Virus record (IMG/VR): IMGVR_UViG_3300032073_000084
Span: 1-37,081 of that record
Direction: 5' to 3' (one strand)
Length of the DNA stretch: 37,081 nucleotides
From: a virus
Numbering within the stretch: the stretch's first letter is position 1; every line of letters starts with the position of its first letter. Of this stretch, positions 15,790 to 22,729 are shown one piece after another. A program made the position numbers and the translations under genes. Under the pieces are notes generated by a model, which had not been told where the DNA came from, made no database searches, and saw only the letters and a list, made by a program, of their open reading frames with translations.

Positions 15790-16416
15790 TTAAAAAAGAG
15801 TTTTGGCTCTCTTTACTTGACATTGGATTTCATATTCACTCCAATGTTTTGTTGGAACTGAGTTAGGAAAATAAAAACATTCTTTTCTTCCATCAGGAAA
15901 TGTAATATGTTTCCAATATCCACTTGGTACATGACCACCTGTCGGTAAAACTTCGTGGTCTGCTTCGAAATGTAATACTATTCTAACTTGTATAGTACCA
16001 TATTTCTTAGCCCAAGTTCTTTCTTGTGCTTCTAATTCTCTCCACGCACCTCTATTTAATTTATCAAATTGTAAAGAACAATTTAAATATGAGAATGTCG
16101 TTTTTAGGTTTTCTTTGGTATCGGTAAATGCAGCTGCTGGAGCCAAATGACCTTTATCCCAAACATTGTTTTTATAATCATTGTTATCTGATGTGTAAAC
16201 TCCTTTTGGTACATAAAAATCCATACTACCTCTATCGAAGTTTTTTACGATATCTCTTACATCATATTCTAACCAATTAGGTTGTTCTAATGTTTCATTA
16301 TAAGAAACACTAAACACATCATTTTCAACTCTTACATCTGTTCTATCTTGTCCAAAGCTACTTTGGAACACTCCTACACTTAATAGTAGGGATAAGCTTA
16401 CTATAAATTTATTCAT
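15790..16416 (-). CDS. Secreted DNA/RNA non-specific endonuclease (NUC1/NucA family)
   Basis: This 208-residue protein has a classic signal peptide (MNKFIVSLSLLLSVGVFQSSFGQ, likely cut around residue 22-23) and the beta-beta-alpha-metal nuclease motif. VWDKGHLAPAAAF (85-97) is a DRGH variant with catalytic His90. NCSLQFDKLNRGAWRELE (112-129) supplies the metal ligand Asn121 and Glu129, eight apart as in Serratia nuclease. The domain is complete for the family. The leader ending in FGQ resembles Bacteroidota secreted proteins. Export means it would degrade nucleic acid in the periplasm or outside rather than host chromosomal DNA in the cytoplasm. It sits between the DNA polymerase and the large unknown gene, 11 and 15 bases from them. 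Confidence 0.88.
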   Translation of the reverse strand: MNKFIVSLSLLLSVGVFQSSFGQDRTDVRVENDVFSVSYNETLEQPNWLEYDVRDIVKNFDRGSMDFYVPKGVYTSDNNDYKNNVWDKGHLAPAAAFTDTKENLKTTFSYLNCSLQFDKLNRGAWRELEAQERTWAKKYGTIQVRIVLHFEADHEVLPTGGHVPSGYWKHITFPDGRKECFYFPNSVPTKHWSEYEIQCQVKRAKTLF

Positions 16417-16427
16417 ATATATAAATA

Positions 16428-17675
16428 TTAAACTTCCGAATAGTTATTACCTTTTGTCATCTTGACGGGAAACCCAAAAGATTCGAGAACGGCCACAATC
16501 TCCTTTACCTTTTCAGCGTTATCCAATTCAAACAGAAACGAGTCGTAGGTGTAAAGGTTCGGAAGGATGTCGTTATCTACTAATTTTGATAGTACCTCTA
16601 TATTGAATTCTGTTTCTGTTGCTTGTAAGATATAGTTGAAGAGTTTTTGTGCATTGGGGTTTTCAATCCACCCCATAGGAATCTTTCTTCCTTTTGGAGT
16701 CATTATAAACCCATTTCTCACTGCCTCTTCTTGCATCTTACTAATAAACTTATCTACTTTATCAAAGAATGGAATCTTTCTATCTTCATCGGATACTCCC
16801 CCATACAAGATTCTAAATGTTCTTCCTTTGGATTCATCGTATCCACAACCATATTGGTCTGCTAACCATTGGTGAACCGAAGTATCGGGTAACTTGTACT
16901 TAATCAACTTGCCAATAATCCTAACATGATATGCATCGTAATCGAATTGTATAAACTTCTTACCTTCTTTGGGAATGAATATCTCTCTACTACCGTCCTT
17001 CTTATTAAGAGCGGAGTAATTAATACCTAAGTGTCTATTGGATGGTCTACTTGTTATTGTGTATGGATTGTACTCGGTAAAGGTTCTATTACCTTTAAGT
17101 GATTTATCATTATCTTTCCATCTATCTATAAATTTTTTCCTATCGACCTCAATCCCTAATCGTTCTATGGCTGAAAGGGTAGGAATCATAGTATTGTCTA
17201 TCCAAGTATTAGTAGTACCAAGATTAAGGTTATCAACAATATCCCTTAGAACCTCTCCCCACTTCATTATAGAGATACTTTTACCCAAGTCATCCTTTAT
17301 ACCCAAACGATAGTAAAAGTTTGTTAGAACCTCTAATTTATCTTTCATTGGATATATTTCATTATTTTCAAAGAATAAAGAAGTTTGAATATCCTTAAGG
17401 TTTTTAATATTAAGATTTGTTTGTAGTAATCCTTTTTTATTCCAAACCCATTTTTCTTGATTCGAGGTTGTCAAATCTATTTCTAACTTTTCACAATCAT
17501 TATGATTAAATGGAAGAATAAAATCTAAATTAAGGAATGTTATATAAAGAAAAGATAATTCATTGTTCATTGGATGACACTCCAAATCACTCCATATAGG
17601 AATGATTTTACACTCTTCATTATTCCAATATTCAAGAAATTGTGCTTTTTCTTTACTTGATTCTACTATAATCAT
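16428..17675 (-). CDS. Compact divergent family A DNA polymerase
   Basis: This 415-residue protein shows the family A polymerase motifs. Motif A FIQFDYDAYHVR has Asp245; motif B KGRTFRILYGG has Lys283 and Tyr291; GFIMTPKGRKIPMGWIENPNAQKLFNYILQ corresponds to the family's later fingers segment; motif C TYDSFLFEL has Asp378. The usual HDE of motif C is YDS. The N-terminal 125 residues are far shorter than a normal exonuclease domain, although SDLE (Asp30, Glu32) resembles the ExoI DxE. Both palm metal ligands are kept, so activity is plausible. It may be the replicase or a repair enzyme; a family B gp43 could lie outside the window. The -7 box of its early promoter ends only 3 bases before the ATG, implying a leaderless or near-leaderless mRNA. 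The C-terminal half looks less AT-rich than its neighbours. Confidence 0.85.
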   Translation of the reverse strand: MIIVESSKEKAQFLEYWNNEECKIIPIWSDLECHPMNNELSFLYITFLNLDFILPFNHNDCEKLEIDLTTSNQEKWVWNKKGLLQTNLNIKNLKDIQTSLFFENNEIYPMKDKLEVLTNFYYRLGIKDDLGKSISIMKWGEVLRDIVDNLNLGTTNTWIDNTMIPTLSAIERLGIEVDRKKFIDRWKDNDKSLKGNRTFTEYNPYTITSRPSNRHLGINYSALNKKDGSREIFIPKEGKKFIQFDYDAYHVRIIGKLIKYKLPDTSVHQWLADQYGCGYDESKGRTFRILYGGVSDEDRKIPFFDKVDKFISKMQEEAVRNGFIMTPKGRKIPMGWIENPNAQKLFNYILQATETEFNIEVLSKLVDNDILPNLYTYDSFLFELDNAEKVKEIVAVLESFGFPVKMTKGNNYSEV

Positions 17676-17678
17676 ATT

Positions 17679-17711
17679 GCTAATATACGAATAATATTTT
17701 AATTATCCAAA
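17679..17711 (-). promoter_or_regulatory. Early-type promoter for the family A polymerase (leaderless layout)
   Basis: TTTGG at 17707-17711, 19 bases, TATATTAGC at 17679-17687 on the minus strand. Only three bases separate the -7 box from the ATG at 17675, so transcription would start at or near the start codon. The upstream element overlaps the last codons of the 57-residue ORF. Confidence 0.72.
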
Positions 17712-17872
17712 TTATTTTTACAATCTTTTTTGTGAAAGAATAATCCACCACATTTACATTTAATATAATAAACAGTTGATGCGATTACTGGTGAACCAGC
17801 AATAGCAGTCCAAATGTTTGGATGCCAATGGTCTCCACAAATTCCTAGTATATGTTTTACGAATTCTATCAT
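17699..17872 (-). CDS. Small cysteine-rich protein, 57 residues
   Basis: Read from the ATG at 17872, which directly follows the stop of the 43-residue gene. The product begins MIEFVKHILGICGDHWHP, has a short hydrophobic stretch (IWTAIAGSPVIASTVYYI, about residues 20-37) and ends KCKCGGLFFHKKDC. The CxC...C pattern with nearby His could bind zinc, and the hydrophobic stretch may be a single membrane span. No homologue is recognised. The head-to-tail placement with no gap suggests translational coupling. Confidence 0.55.
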   Translation of the reverse strand: MIEFVKHILGICGDHWHPNIWTAIAGSPVIASTVYYIKCKCGGLFFHKKDCKNNLDN

Positions 17873-18004
17873 TTAACAATTTTCAGCTAGTAACATTTCG
17901 GCTGTTTCCATATCTACCCAACCATCACCATAATCTAAGATATCACCGATATACACTAATCCTTCGTTTTCTTCGTATTCAAATATTGCTCCTGGTATAC
18001 ACAT
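17873..18004 (-). CDS. Small acidic protein, 43 residues
   Basis: A short ORF from the ATG at 18004, preceded by AAAATTAT and 17 bases from the 79-residue gene. The product is acidic (MCIPGAIFEYEENEGLVYIG..., DYGDGWVDMETAEMLLAENC) with Cys at both ends. It ends exactly where the next ORF starts. The even packing and clean coding look support it as a real early gene. No function is recognised. Confidence 0.5.
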   Translation of the reverse strand: MCIPGAIFEYEENEGLVYIGDILDYGDGWVDMETAEMLLAENC

Positions 18005-18021
18005 AATTTTTATATTTTAAT

Positions 18022-18261
18022 TTATTTAAATCTTTTATCAGAAATTTTATAATTTACTAGAGATGAACCAAATTCACACTCATCTACTTCATATTTTTCA
18101 ACTGTTAGATAATCAGGTAATATTTTTTTTAATCCTTCTAAATCAATTGTACTCCAGTATCCAAATCTTATTGTTAAAGCATCTGTATCATATCCGATTT
18201 CAAAATCAGATGAACCATACCACTTTTTAATTTCTTTAAATTTTTTATATCCTATTCTCAT
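18022..18261 (-). CDS. Hypothetical protein, 79 residues
   Basis: The product begins MRIGYKKFKEIKKWYG and ends in a basic YKISDKRFK; the middle is a mixed strand/helix segment with LEGLKKILPDYL. No motif is recognised. It follows the 106-residue gene with a single base between them and belongs to the small-gene run started by the promoter at 19191. Confidence 0.6.
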   Translation of the reverse strand: MRIGYKKFKEIKKWYGSSDFEIGYDTDALTIRFGYWSTIDLEGLKKILPDYLTVEKYEVDECEFGSSLVNYKISDKRFK

Positions 18262-18262
18262 A

Positions 18263-18583
18263 TTAATATCCTATAAATTCATATCCTACATCTTTTACTA
18301 ATCCTTTATCAACTTGATATGGATATTCTTCTCTTAACCAATAGTTTTGAACATTATCAACTTCATCATGAACATCTCGATAAAGGTCATCAATAGTATA
18401 TCCATCACCATACTTAATACCACCACACAACTCCATTAGTTCGTTGAGTTTATCAAAATCATTTTGGTATTTAACAATTGATTTGGTGATTTCATTTTTC
18501 ATCATATCAGCTACCTTGTCATTGTAATCATACATTTCTTTAGACCAAGGTTTTGTTATTTGAGGTTTTATTAGTACTTTCAT
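18263..18583 (-). CDS. Hypothetical protein, 106 residues
   Basis: A soluble, mainly helical, acidic protein. DKVADMMKNEITKSIVKYQNDFDKLNELMELCGG suggests two packed helices, followed by YTIDDLYRDVHDEVDNV and an aromatic tail ending GYEFIGY. No family is recognised. It lies 1 base from each neighbour in the run of small early genes, a context typical of host-takeover proteins in T4-like phages, though nothing in it proves that role. Confidence 0.6.
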   Translation of the reverse strand: MKVLIKPQITKPWSKEMYDYNDKVADMMKNEITKSIVKYQNDFDKLNELMELCGGIKYGDGYTIDDLYRDVHDEVDNVQNYWLREEYPYQVDKGLVKDVGYEFIGY

Positions 18584-18584
18584 A

Positions 18585-19148
18585 TTATAATGATTTAAAG
18601 TTTGAACTAACTAAACTATATTCTTTATCAGTCATATAAGTTTTATTATGTGATAAAAACTCATCTATTGTATTAATAGTACCTTGATAATATTCATCTT
18701 TTAAGTTCCATTGATTTAACCAATATTCCCAAGAACCCCATTTAGGTTTGTTGTTTATGAAAATATAAGAAGGGAAATACTTTAAAGGAGTACCTTTATC
18801 AGTAGTAGGAGAATCTTCTCTATAATTGTAGATATCATACATACCATCGAATGAACCGCCTTGTAGGATAGATTTCCAAGATGAAATATCATCCCAAATC
18901 TTTGAATCTGTTATCGAAGTACCATCAGAATTACATACATCAACATCAACCGAAGAACCTCCACTATATACAGAGGATTTAGACCAAACCTTTAAGTTTG
19001 GATAAGTTTTTTTAACATATTGTTTGATTATACTAGCAGCTAATTTAGCTCTCATATAAATATAAGGGGTTTTTTCATCATAATTGATGAAAGTGGAAGG
19101 AATAAGGAACTCTGTTCCTTTTATTGATATTTTAACTTTTTTACTCAT
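18585..19148 (-). CDS. LPD29-like protein (large polyvalent protein-associated domain)
   Basis: This 187-residue protein has a segment at about 30-75, MRAKLAASIIKQYVKKTYPNLKVWSKSSVYSGGSSVDVDV, that matches the LPD29 pattern (a helix with 'I...LK..FP..KFSV.s..ysgGsSI.V.w'). LPD29 is known as a small alpha/beta module inside large polyvalent proteins of phages and mobile elements and in stand-alone forms, with no proven function. The rest (WGSWEYWLNQWNLKDEYY and a C-terminal helix) is not recognised. It is the first gene after the promoter at 19191-19223, with a leader of about 40 bases. Confidence 0.55.
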   Translation of the reverse strand: MSKKVKISIKGTEFLIPSTFINYDEKTPYIYMRAKLAASIIKQYVKKTYPNLKVWSKSSVYSGGSSVDVDVCNSDGTSITDSKIWDDISSWKSILQGGSFDGMYDIYNYREDSPTTDKGTPLKYFPSYIFINNKPKWGSWEYWLNQWNLKDEYYQGTINTIDEFLSHNKTYMTDKEYSLVSSNFKSL

Positions 19149-19183
19149 TTAATTTATTTTAGGGTTTAACTTTTATCTCAATC

Positions 19184-19217
19184 TTACATAGCTAATATAC
19201 GAAATAAAGCCGAGACT
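19184..19217. repeat. 34-base direct repeat, copy 1 (promoter-bearing)
   Basis: These 34 bases are identical to 19481-19514, 297 bases apart. Each copy contains the TATATTAGC -7 box and its upstream spacer including a GC-richer AGTCTCGGC core, followed on the minus strand by ATGTAA. The match stops short of the TTTGG element, which copy 2 lacks. Confidence 0.9.
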
Positions 19218-19223
19218 TCCAAA
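19191..19223 (-). promoter_or_regulatory. Early-type promoter for the LPD29-like gene run
   Basis: TTTGG at 19219-19223, 19 bases, TATATTAGC at 19191-19199 on the minus strand, about 42 bases before the ATG at 19148. It lies in the 96-base gap between the 70-residue gene and the LPD29-like gene. Confidence 0.75.
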
Positions 19224-19244
19224 TAAAAAGTGAATTATTTTCAA

Positions 19245-19457
19245 TTAATTTTCAATTGTTATTACTTGGAAGGGGTCAATTATTACATTGTTCCATTTGG
19301 TACTATATGGAAGGAAAGAAGGTGCACTCAACTGAATACATCCATTCAAATCAACATCAACACAATTTGTGAATTTATCAAGACTTGTTACTATTCCTGG
19401 TAGGATTCTACCATACTTATCTTTCCAAGTTACTTTATCGTTTAATTTTAGTTTCAT
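19245..19457 (-). CDS. Small SH3/KOW-like hypothetical protein, 70 residues
   Basis: The product (MKLKLNDKVTWKDKYGRILPGIVTSLD..., then VDVDLNG and NVIIDPFQVITIEN) looks like an all-beta barrel: 'DkVtWkdkyGr..pGiVtsld....vdVdl' recalls small SH3-like or KOW-like folds. It carries no catalytic motif. It stands alone between two copies of the duplicated promoter, transcribed from the copy at 19488. Fold assignment is tentative. Confidence 0.55.
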   Translation of the reverse strand: MKLKLNDKVTWKDKYGRILPGIVTSLDKFTNCVDVDLNGCIQLSAPSFLPYSTKWNNVIIDPFQVITIEN

Positions 19458-19480
19458 ATCTTATCTATGTTAATTATTAT

Positions 19481-19514
19481 TACATAGCTAATATACGAAA
19501 TAAAGCCGAGACTA
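19481..19514. repeat. 34-base direct repeat, copy 2
   Basis: Identical over all 34 bases to 19184-19217. The duplicated unit is a promoter -7 region plus spacer, so this is probably a recent duplication of a regulatory sequence that brought the 70-residue gene under the same control. Confidence 0.9.
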
Positions 19515-19520
19515 CAATGG
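19488..19520 (-). promoter_or_regulatory. Early-type promoter (weaker upstream box) for the 70-residue gene
   Basis: TATATTAGC at 19488-19496 with the 19-base spacer conserved, but the upstream element is CATTG instead of TTTGG (19516-19520). It sits about 30 bases before the ATG at 19457, just past the stop of the dioxygenase-like gene. Confidence 0.6.
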
Positions 19521-19525
19521 TCTTT

Positions 19526-20281
19526 TTAGGAAATTTTTGCAGAACCTACGTCAATTGGTTCTCTTTTCATGTGGTTACCTGATGCAAAGTTTGCACCTTC
19601 TTTTATGTAACCAGTTAGGAATGCTCTTCTGAATCTTTTAGATGTATTTTCTTCAGACCCATGTATTACATTAGAATGTAATAAAGCAACTTGTCCTTTT
19701 CTTAAATACCCATCTATATGTGGAAAATTGTGGTCCTCAGGTAGTACACAAGGTTTTCCTCTTTCATTTCTCCAATTTTTAGGATTTGAACCTGCTCTTA
19801 CTTCATCTACTTGGATAGGTAGTTTTCCTAATCTATGTGAACCTTCTAAATACCAAACAGAACCATTGTTTGGGTCGTGATTATCTAATGCAATTGAAAC
19901 ATTTATTATTTCATTAGATTTACATTGTGTATAAAATATATTTTGATGCATATCTCTACCTAATTGACCTGGTGGTTTAAAATATGCCCAAGTTTGAACA
20001 CCAAAAACTTTTCCATTCATTAAAAATTCAACTGCTTCTATTACTTTAGGGTGTTTCATTAATCCATCAAGTACTTTTGATTGTTTATGTGGATACATAA
20101 ATGGGTCATATTCTCCCCATTCACCTTTTGTATCGTTTACTTGTCTTGTAGTTCTGATTCTTTCTAATTCATCTGCTATACTATTAACTTCAGATTCTTT
20201 TAGTAAGTTTAGGATAGATACTCCTTTGTATCTCCAATCAAAATGTAATTGTTGTTTTTCTAAATCGGTAAGATAATTCAT
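19526..20281 (-). CDS. Phytanoyl-CoA dioxygenase (PhyH)-like 2-oxoglutarate/Fe(II) family protein with altered metal site
   Basis: This 251-residue protein has the PhyH-type double-stranded beta-helix. DNHDPNNGSVWYLEGSHRLG (133-152) is a hallmark segment, and NVIHGSEENTSKRFRRAF carries the distal His207 and the likely 2-oxoglutarate-binding Arg218. The proximal metal motif, normally HxD, reads MHQNIFY (His112-Gln-Asn114), so the Asp ligand is replaced by Asn. Family members hydroxylate or halogenate small molecules; D-to-A/G changes are known in halogenases, while the effect of Asn is unclear. It follows the radical SAM gene by 38 bases, with a TATATTAG-like sequence but no clear -33 box between them. 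The substrate is unknown. Confidence 0.82.
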   Translation of the reverse strand: MNYLTDLEKQQLHFDWRYKGVSILNLLKESEVNSIADELERIRTTRQVNDTKGEWGEYDPFMYPHKQSKVLDGLMKHPKVIEAVEFLMNGKVFGVQTWAYFKPPGQLGRDMHQNIFYTQCKSNEIINVSIALDNHDPNNGSVWYLEGSHRLGKLPIQVDEVRAGSNPKNWRNERGKPCVLPEDHNFPHIDGYLRKGQVALLHSNVIHGSEENTSKRFRRAFLTGYIKEGANFASGNHMKREPIDVGSAKIS

Positions 20282-20319
20282 TGTAACTTATTTGTTTATA
20301 CTAATATATATTGATTTTT

Positions 20320-21369
20320 TTAAAATAATGTTTTTTCTACCGCTGGTATTAGATGATTGAAATTGTGTGATACATTTTTAACTTTTACTATTCTATCTAA
20401 TTCGTTAAGAAAATCAGTATGTTTAGGATTTTTTGGATTGGATACATCTTTTAATTCATACTCCTCATTTTCATATGTGCCCCAATTTGTTATGTGATTG
20501 AAAAAAATGTTAACTCTTTTGTTATCTTTCCAATCTAAACTATTAATTAATTGAGAAAAATCAAACATTTCTTTATAATTTGTATCTTGAACAACAAATG
20601 AGAATATATAATGCTCTATATTTGGTATATTAATTATAAAATCAAGATTATCAATTAATTTATCCCATTGTCCACCAATTCTAACTAAGTTTTCATAAGT
20701 TTCTTTTGTGGATGAATCTATTGATATTTCACAAGATTTAACAAATGGATGTATTGGTTTCATTTTTTCCCAAAGATTCTGTGTCCATAAAATACCATTA
20801 GTATGAATATGTATTCTTTCCATCATTGGATACTTTTTAGCGTCAAAGTTAATTAAAAACTGTCTAAATGATTTAGAATAGAATGGGTCTGCAGAACCAC
20901 TAAGATATAACCTTTTTATTGTTTCTGAAATCTCTTCATTTACTTGTCTTAATTTTTCATCCACTCCATCTCTATCTTTACCTAAATAATTTATCAATTC
21001 TAACCTACAAGATGGGCATTGAAGATTACAACTTCTATCAAAACAAAAATTAACCATGTTTATTTTTGATTTAGGTTTAAATCTTTGTAAACTTTCTTTA
21101 TTTTTAGGTACGAATCTGTTATCAATAAATTTGTTTTGTTTAAAACCAGATAAATGTGGACATTGATGTTCATCACAATATTTGTAAGAACCATCTAAAA
21201 TAGATTCTCTTATTTTTTGTGATTTTTTAGAATTAAAGTTTTTCTTGATATTATTTGTTTCATATATATCTTCCTTTAACCAACCTGGGCAACAAAGAAA
21301 CTGTTTATCATCAAAAACTTCTGTATATCCAAAGGGTGTTGTGCATATGTATTTAGATTTATCTATCAT
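20320..21369 (-). CDS. Radical SAM protein with N-terminal auxiliary cysteines
   Basis: This 349-residue protein has the radical SAM cluster motif Cys114-x3-Cys118-x2-Cys121 (SCNLQCPSC), a glycine-rich LYLSGSADPF in the place of GGEP, and a TIM-barrel-like series of strands (HIHTNG, CEISIDSS). Unusually, extra cysteines come before the core: Cys9, Cys26-Cys27, Cys65 and Cys70 in a SPASM-like pattern (CTTPFG...CCPGW...CDEHQCP) that may hold a second Fe-S cluster. Such enzymes often modify peptides or other macromolecules; the substrate is not evident. It overlaps the SGNH-like gene by 11 bases, so the two are probably coupled. Confidence 0.85.
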   Translation of the reverse strand: MIDKSKYICTTPFGYTEVFDDKQFLCCPGWLKEDIYETNNIKKNFNSKKSQKIRESILDGSYKYCDEHQCPHLSGFKQNKFIDNRFVPKNKESLQRFKPKSKINMVNFCFDRSCNLQCPSCRLELINYLGKDRDGVDEKLRQVNEEISETIKRLYLSGSADPFYSKSFRQFLINFDAKKYPMMERIHIHTNGILWTQNLWEKMKPIHPFVKSCEISIDSSTKETYENLVRIGGQWDKLIDNLDFIINIPNIEHYIFSFVVQDTNYKEMFDFSQLINSLDWKDNKRVNIFFNHITNWGTYENEEYELKDVSNPKNPKHTDFLNELDRIVKVKNVSHNFNHLIPAVEKTLF

Positions 21370-22234
21370 TCTCTAAAAAGTATTGAATATAGTTGTAAAC
21401 TTGTTCAGATATTTTTTTATGTCCTAATAAACTCGGATGTTTATCAATTACATTTGGTGATATTTCAATATTAAATCCTGCTCCAATAAAATCAGTATAA
21501 TAAACAAGTAAATTAGTTGTCCAATATTCGTGTGGTGAAAAATCAGATTTATCGTTTGGTAATAAACTACATCCATGATGTGCTCTATCCACTTTGAACT
21601 TAATTAAATTTAAATCCAATTTTTTTAATTCTGATTCTGTTATCTTCATGAATTCAGTTGCACCATTTTCATCATCTGGTATTAGATGTACTAATTGTTC
21701 TGTTGGAATAATTAAATGTTTACAATTTAAAGATTTTAACCAACTTGAATATTCTATTAATCTTCTAATTTCTTTTTCAAAATTAGTAGTATCGTCTGCA
21801 AACTGAACATACCAATTTTCTATTGCATTTATTTCATTTTGTGAATGTGGTTCTCCCCAACCAGTTTGACCAGTTACTTTTTTATATCTTTTATCTTCAA
21901 GTGACCATACATCTTTTCGAACTGCATTTGGCATTTCTAAGATATATAAAACTTCAGATGGATTTTTATGTTTCAATACAAAATCTGTAGTCATTCTTAA
22001 TACTCGTTCCCAAGAACCACCATAATCTGCTTCATTGGTCAATGGTAATTTAATTTTTTCTTGGAGTTTGGCTGGCCAGTTATTAGATATACGAAAATTA
22101 GTTCTTTCTTCTTCTGATGCATCCCATTTAGGATACTCTGATTCAGATTTGTTTAGTATTTTTAAAAAAGATGGAAGGTCTAATCCATAACCATGTGTAA
22201 ATGATGAACCATTTACATATATTTCTTTAATCAT
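21359..22234 (-). CDS. SGNH/GDSL-hydrolase-like protein
   Basis: This 291-residue protein begins IYVNGSSFTHGYGL, matching block I of SGNH hydrolases (GDS(L), here GSS with Ser10 or Ser11 as nucleophile). ADYGGSWERVLR (about 69-80) fits the block II Gly region. The C-terminal DKHPSLLGHKKISEQVYNYI (264-283) supplies the DxxH catalytic pair. Such proteins de-esterify or de-acetylate polysaccharides or lipids. No signal peptide is seen, so it would act in the cytoplasm or in the virion. It lies 3 bases beyond the baseplate-region gene and overlaps the radical SAM gene by 11 bases. Confidence 0.68.
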   Translation of the reverse strand: MIKEIYVNGSSFTHGYGLDLPSFLKILNKSESEYPKWDASEEERTNFRISNNWPAKLQEKIKLPLTNEADYGGSWERVLRMTTDFVLKHKNPSEVLYILEMPNAVRKDVWSLEDKRYKKVTGQTGWGEPHSQNEINAIENWYVQFADDTTNFEKEIRRLIEYSSWLKSLNCKHLIIPTEQLVHLIPDDENGATEFMKITESELKKLDLNLIKFKVDRAHHGCSLLPNDKSDFSPHEYWTTNLLVYYTDFIGAGFNIEISPNVIDKHPSLLGHKKISEQVYNYIQYFLENDR

Positions 22235-22237
22235 ATT

Positions 22238-22729
22238 TTATCTTTTATAATACTGCAGTAAATTTGGTAAATATAATTTTAAATTAGGCATTATATTTGA
22301 AACATTTGCAATACTTAATTGATTCATTTGTTCTGGTGTAAGTGTTTTAGTAATATCACTATTTATCTTGATACTATTTCCACCTGAAATTACCCAATCT
22401 ATTACTGCCAAAGTATATCTAGTACTTCTTGAGTATTTTGCACTTTCTCTTCTATCTACCTCATACACAGGTGAATTCCTATCGTTTGATTTTTGTATAA
22501 AATATCTTTTTATAGAACCAATTTTATAATCTTTTTCAAGAGGTTCTGGTTTAGATTGTCTAATTTTTATATCTTTAAATTGTGTTTTTGATTTATTTAA
22601 TAGGCCTTTGTAGTTAGTTACCATAGGATTTTCTTGGCCTCCATCAGATTTTCTTGCTAGTTTTCCACTTGGTAGTTTGTACCACCCGTTTGGTATATAG
22701 TTATTTGGGTCTGTTAATTCTCTATCCAT
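22238..22729 (-). CDS. Baseplate-region protein of unknown function, 163 residues
   Basis: The product starts MDRELTDPNNYIPNGWYKLPSGKLARKSDGG and has a basic middle with short strands; the end (ITKTLTPEQMNQLSIANVSNIMPNLKLYLPNLLQYYKR) is helical. No domain is recognised. It shares one base (TAATG) with the 756-residue tail gene, suggesting stoichiometric co-translation and a role in the tail tip or baseplate. Confidence 0.6.
   Translation of the reverse strand: MDRELTDPNNYIPNGWYKLPSGKLARKSDGGQENPMVTNYKGLLNKSKTQFKDIKIRQSKPEPLEKDYKIGSIKRYFIQKSNDRNSPVYEVDRRESAKYSRSTRYTLAVIDWVISGGNSIKINSDITKTLTPEQMNQLSIANVSNIMPNLKLYLPNLLQYYKR

Noticed and set aside
16420-16428. ATATTTATA sequence just before the nuclease gene as a promoter
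   Set aside because: It lies three bases from the ATG and overlaps the polymerase stop codon, so a transcript would begin inside the gene; chance occurrence is likely.
20301-20308. TATATTAG sequence between the radical SAM and dioxygenase genes as an early promoter
   Set aside because: The 19-base-upstream position reads AACAT, not TTTGG, and the final GC of the -7 box is missing.
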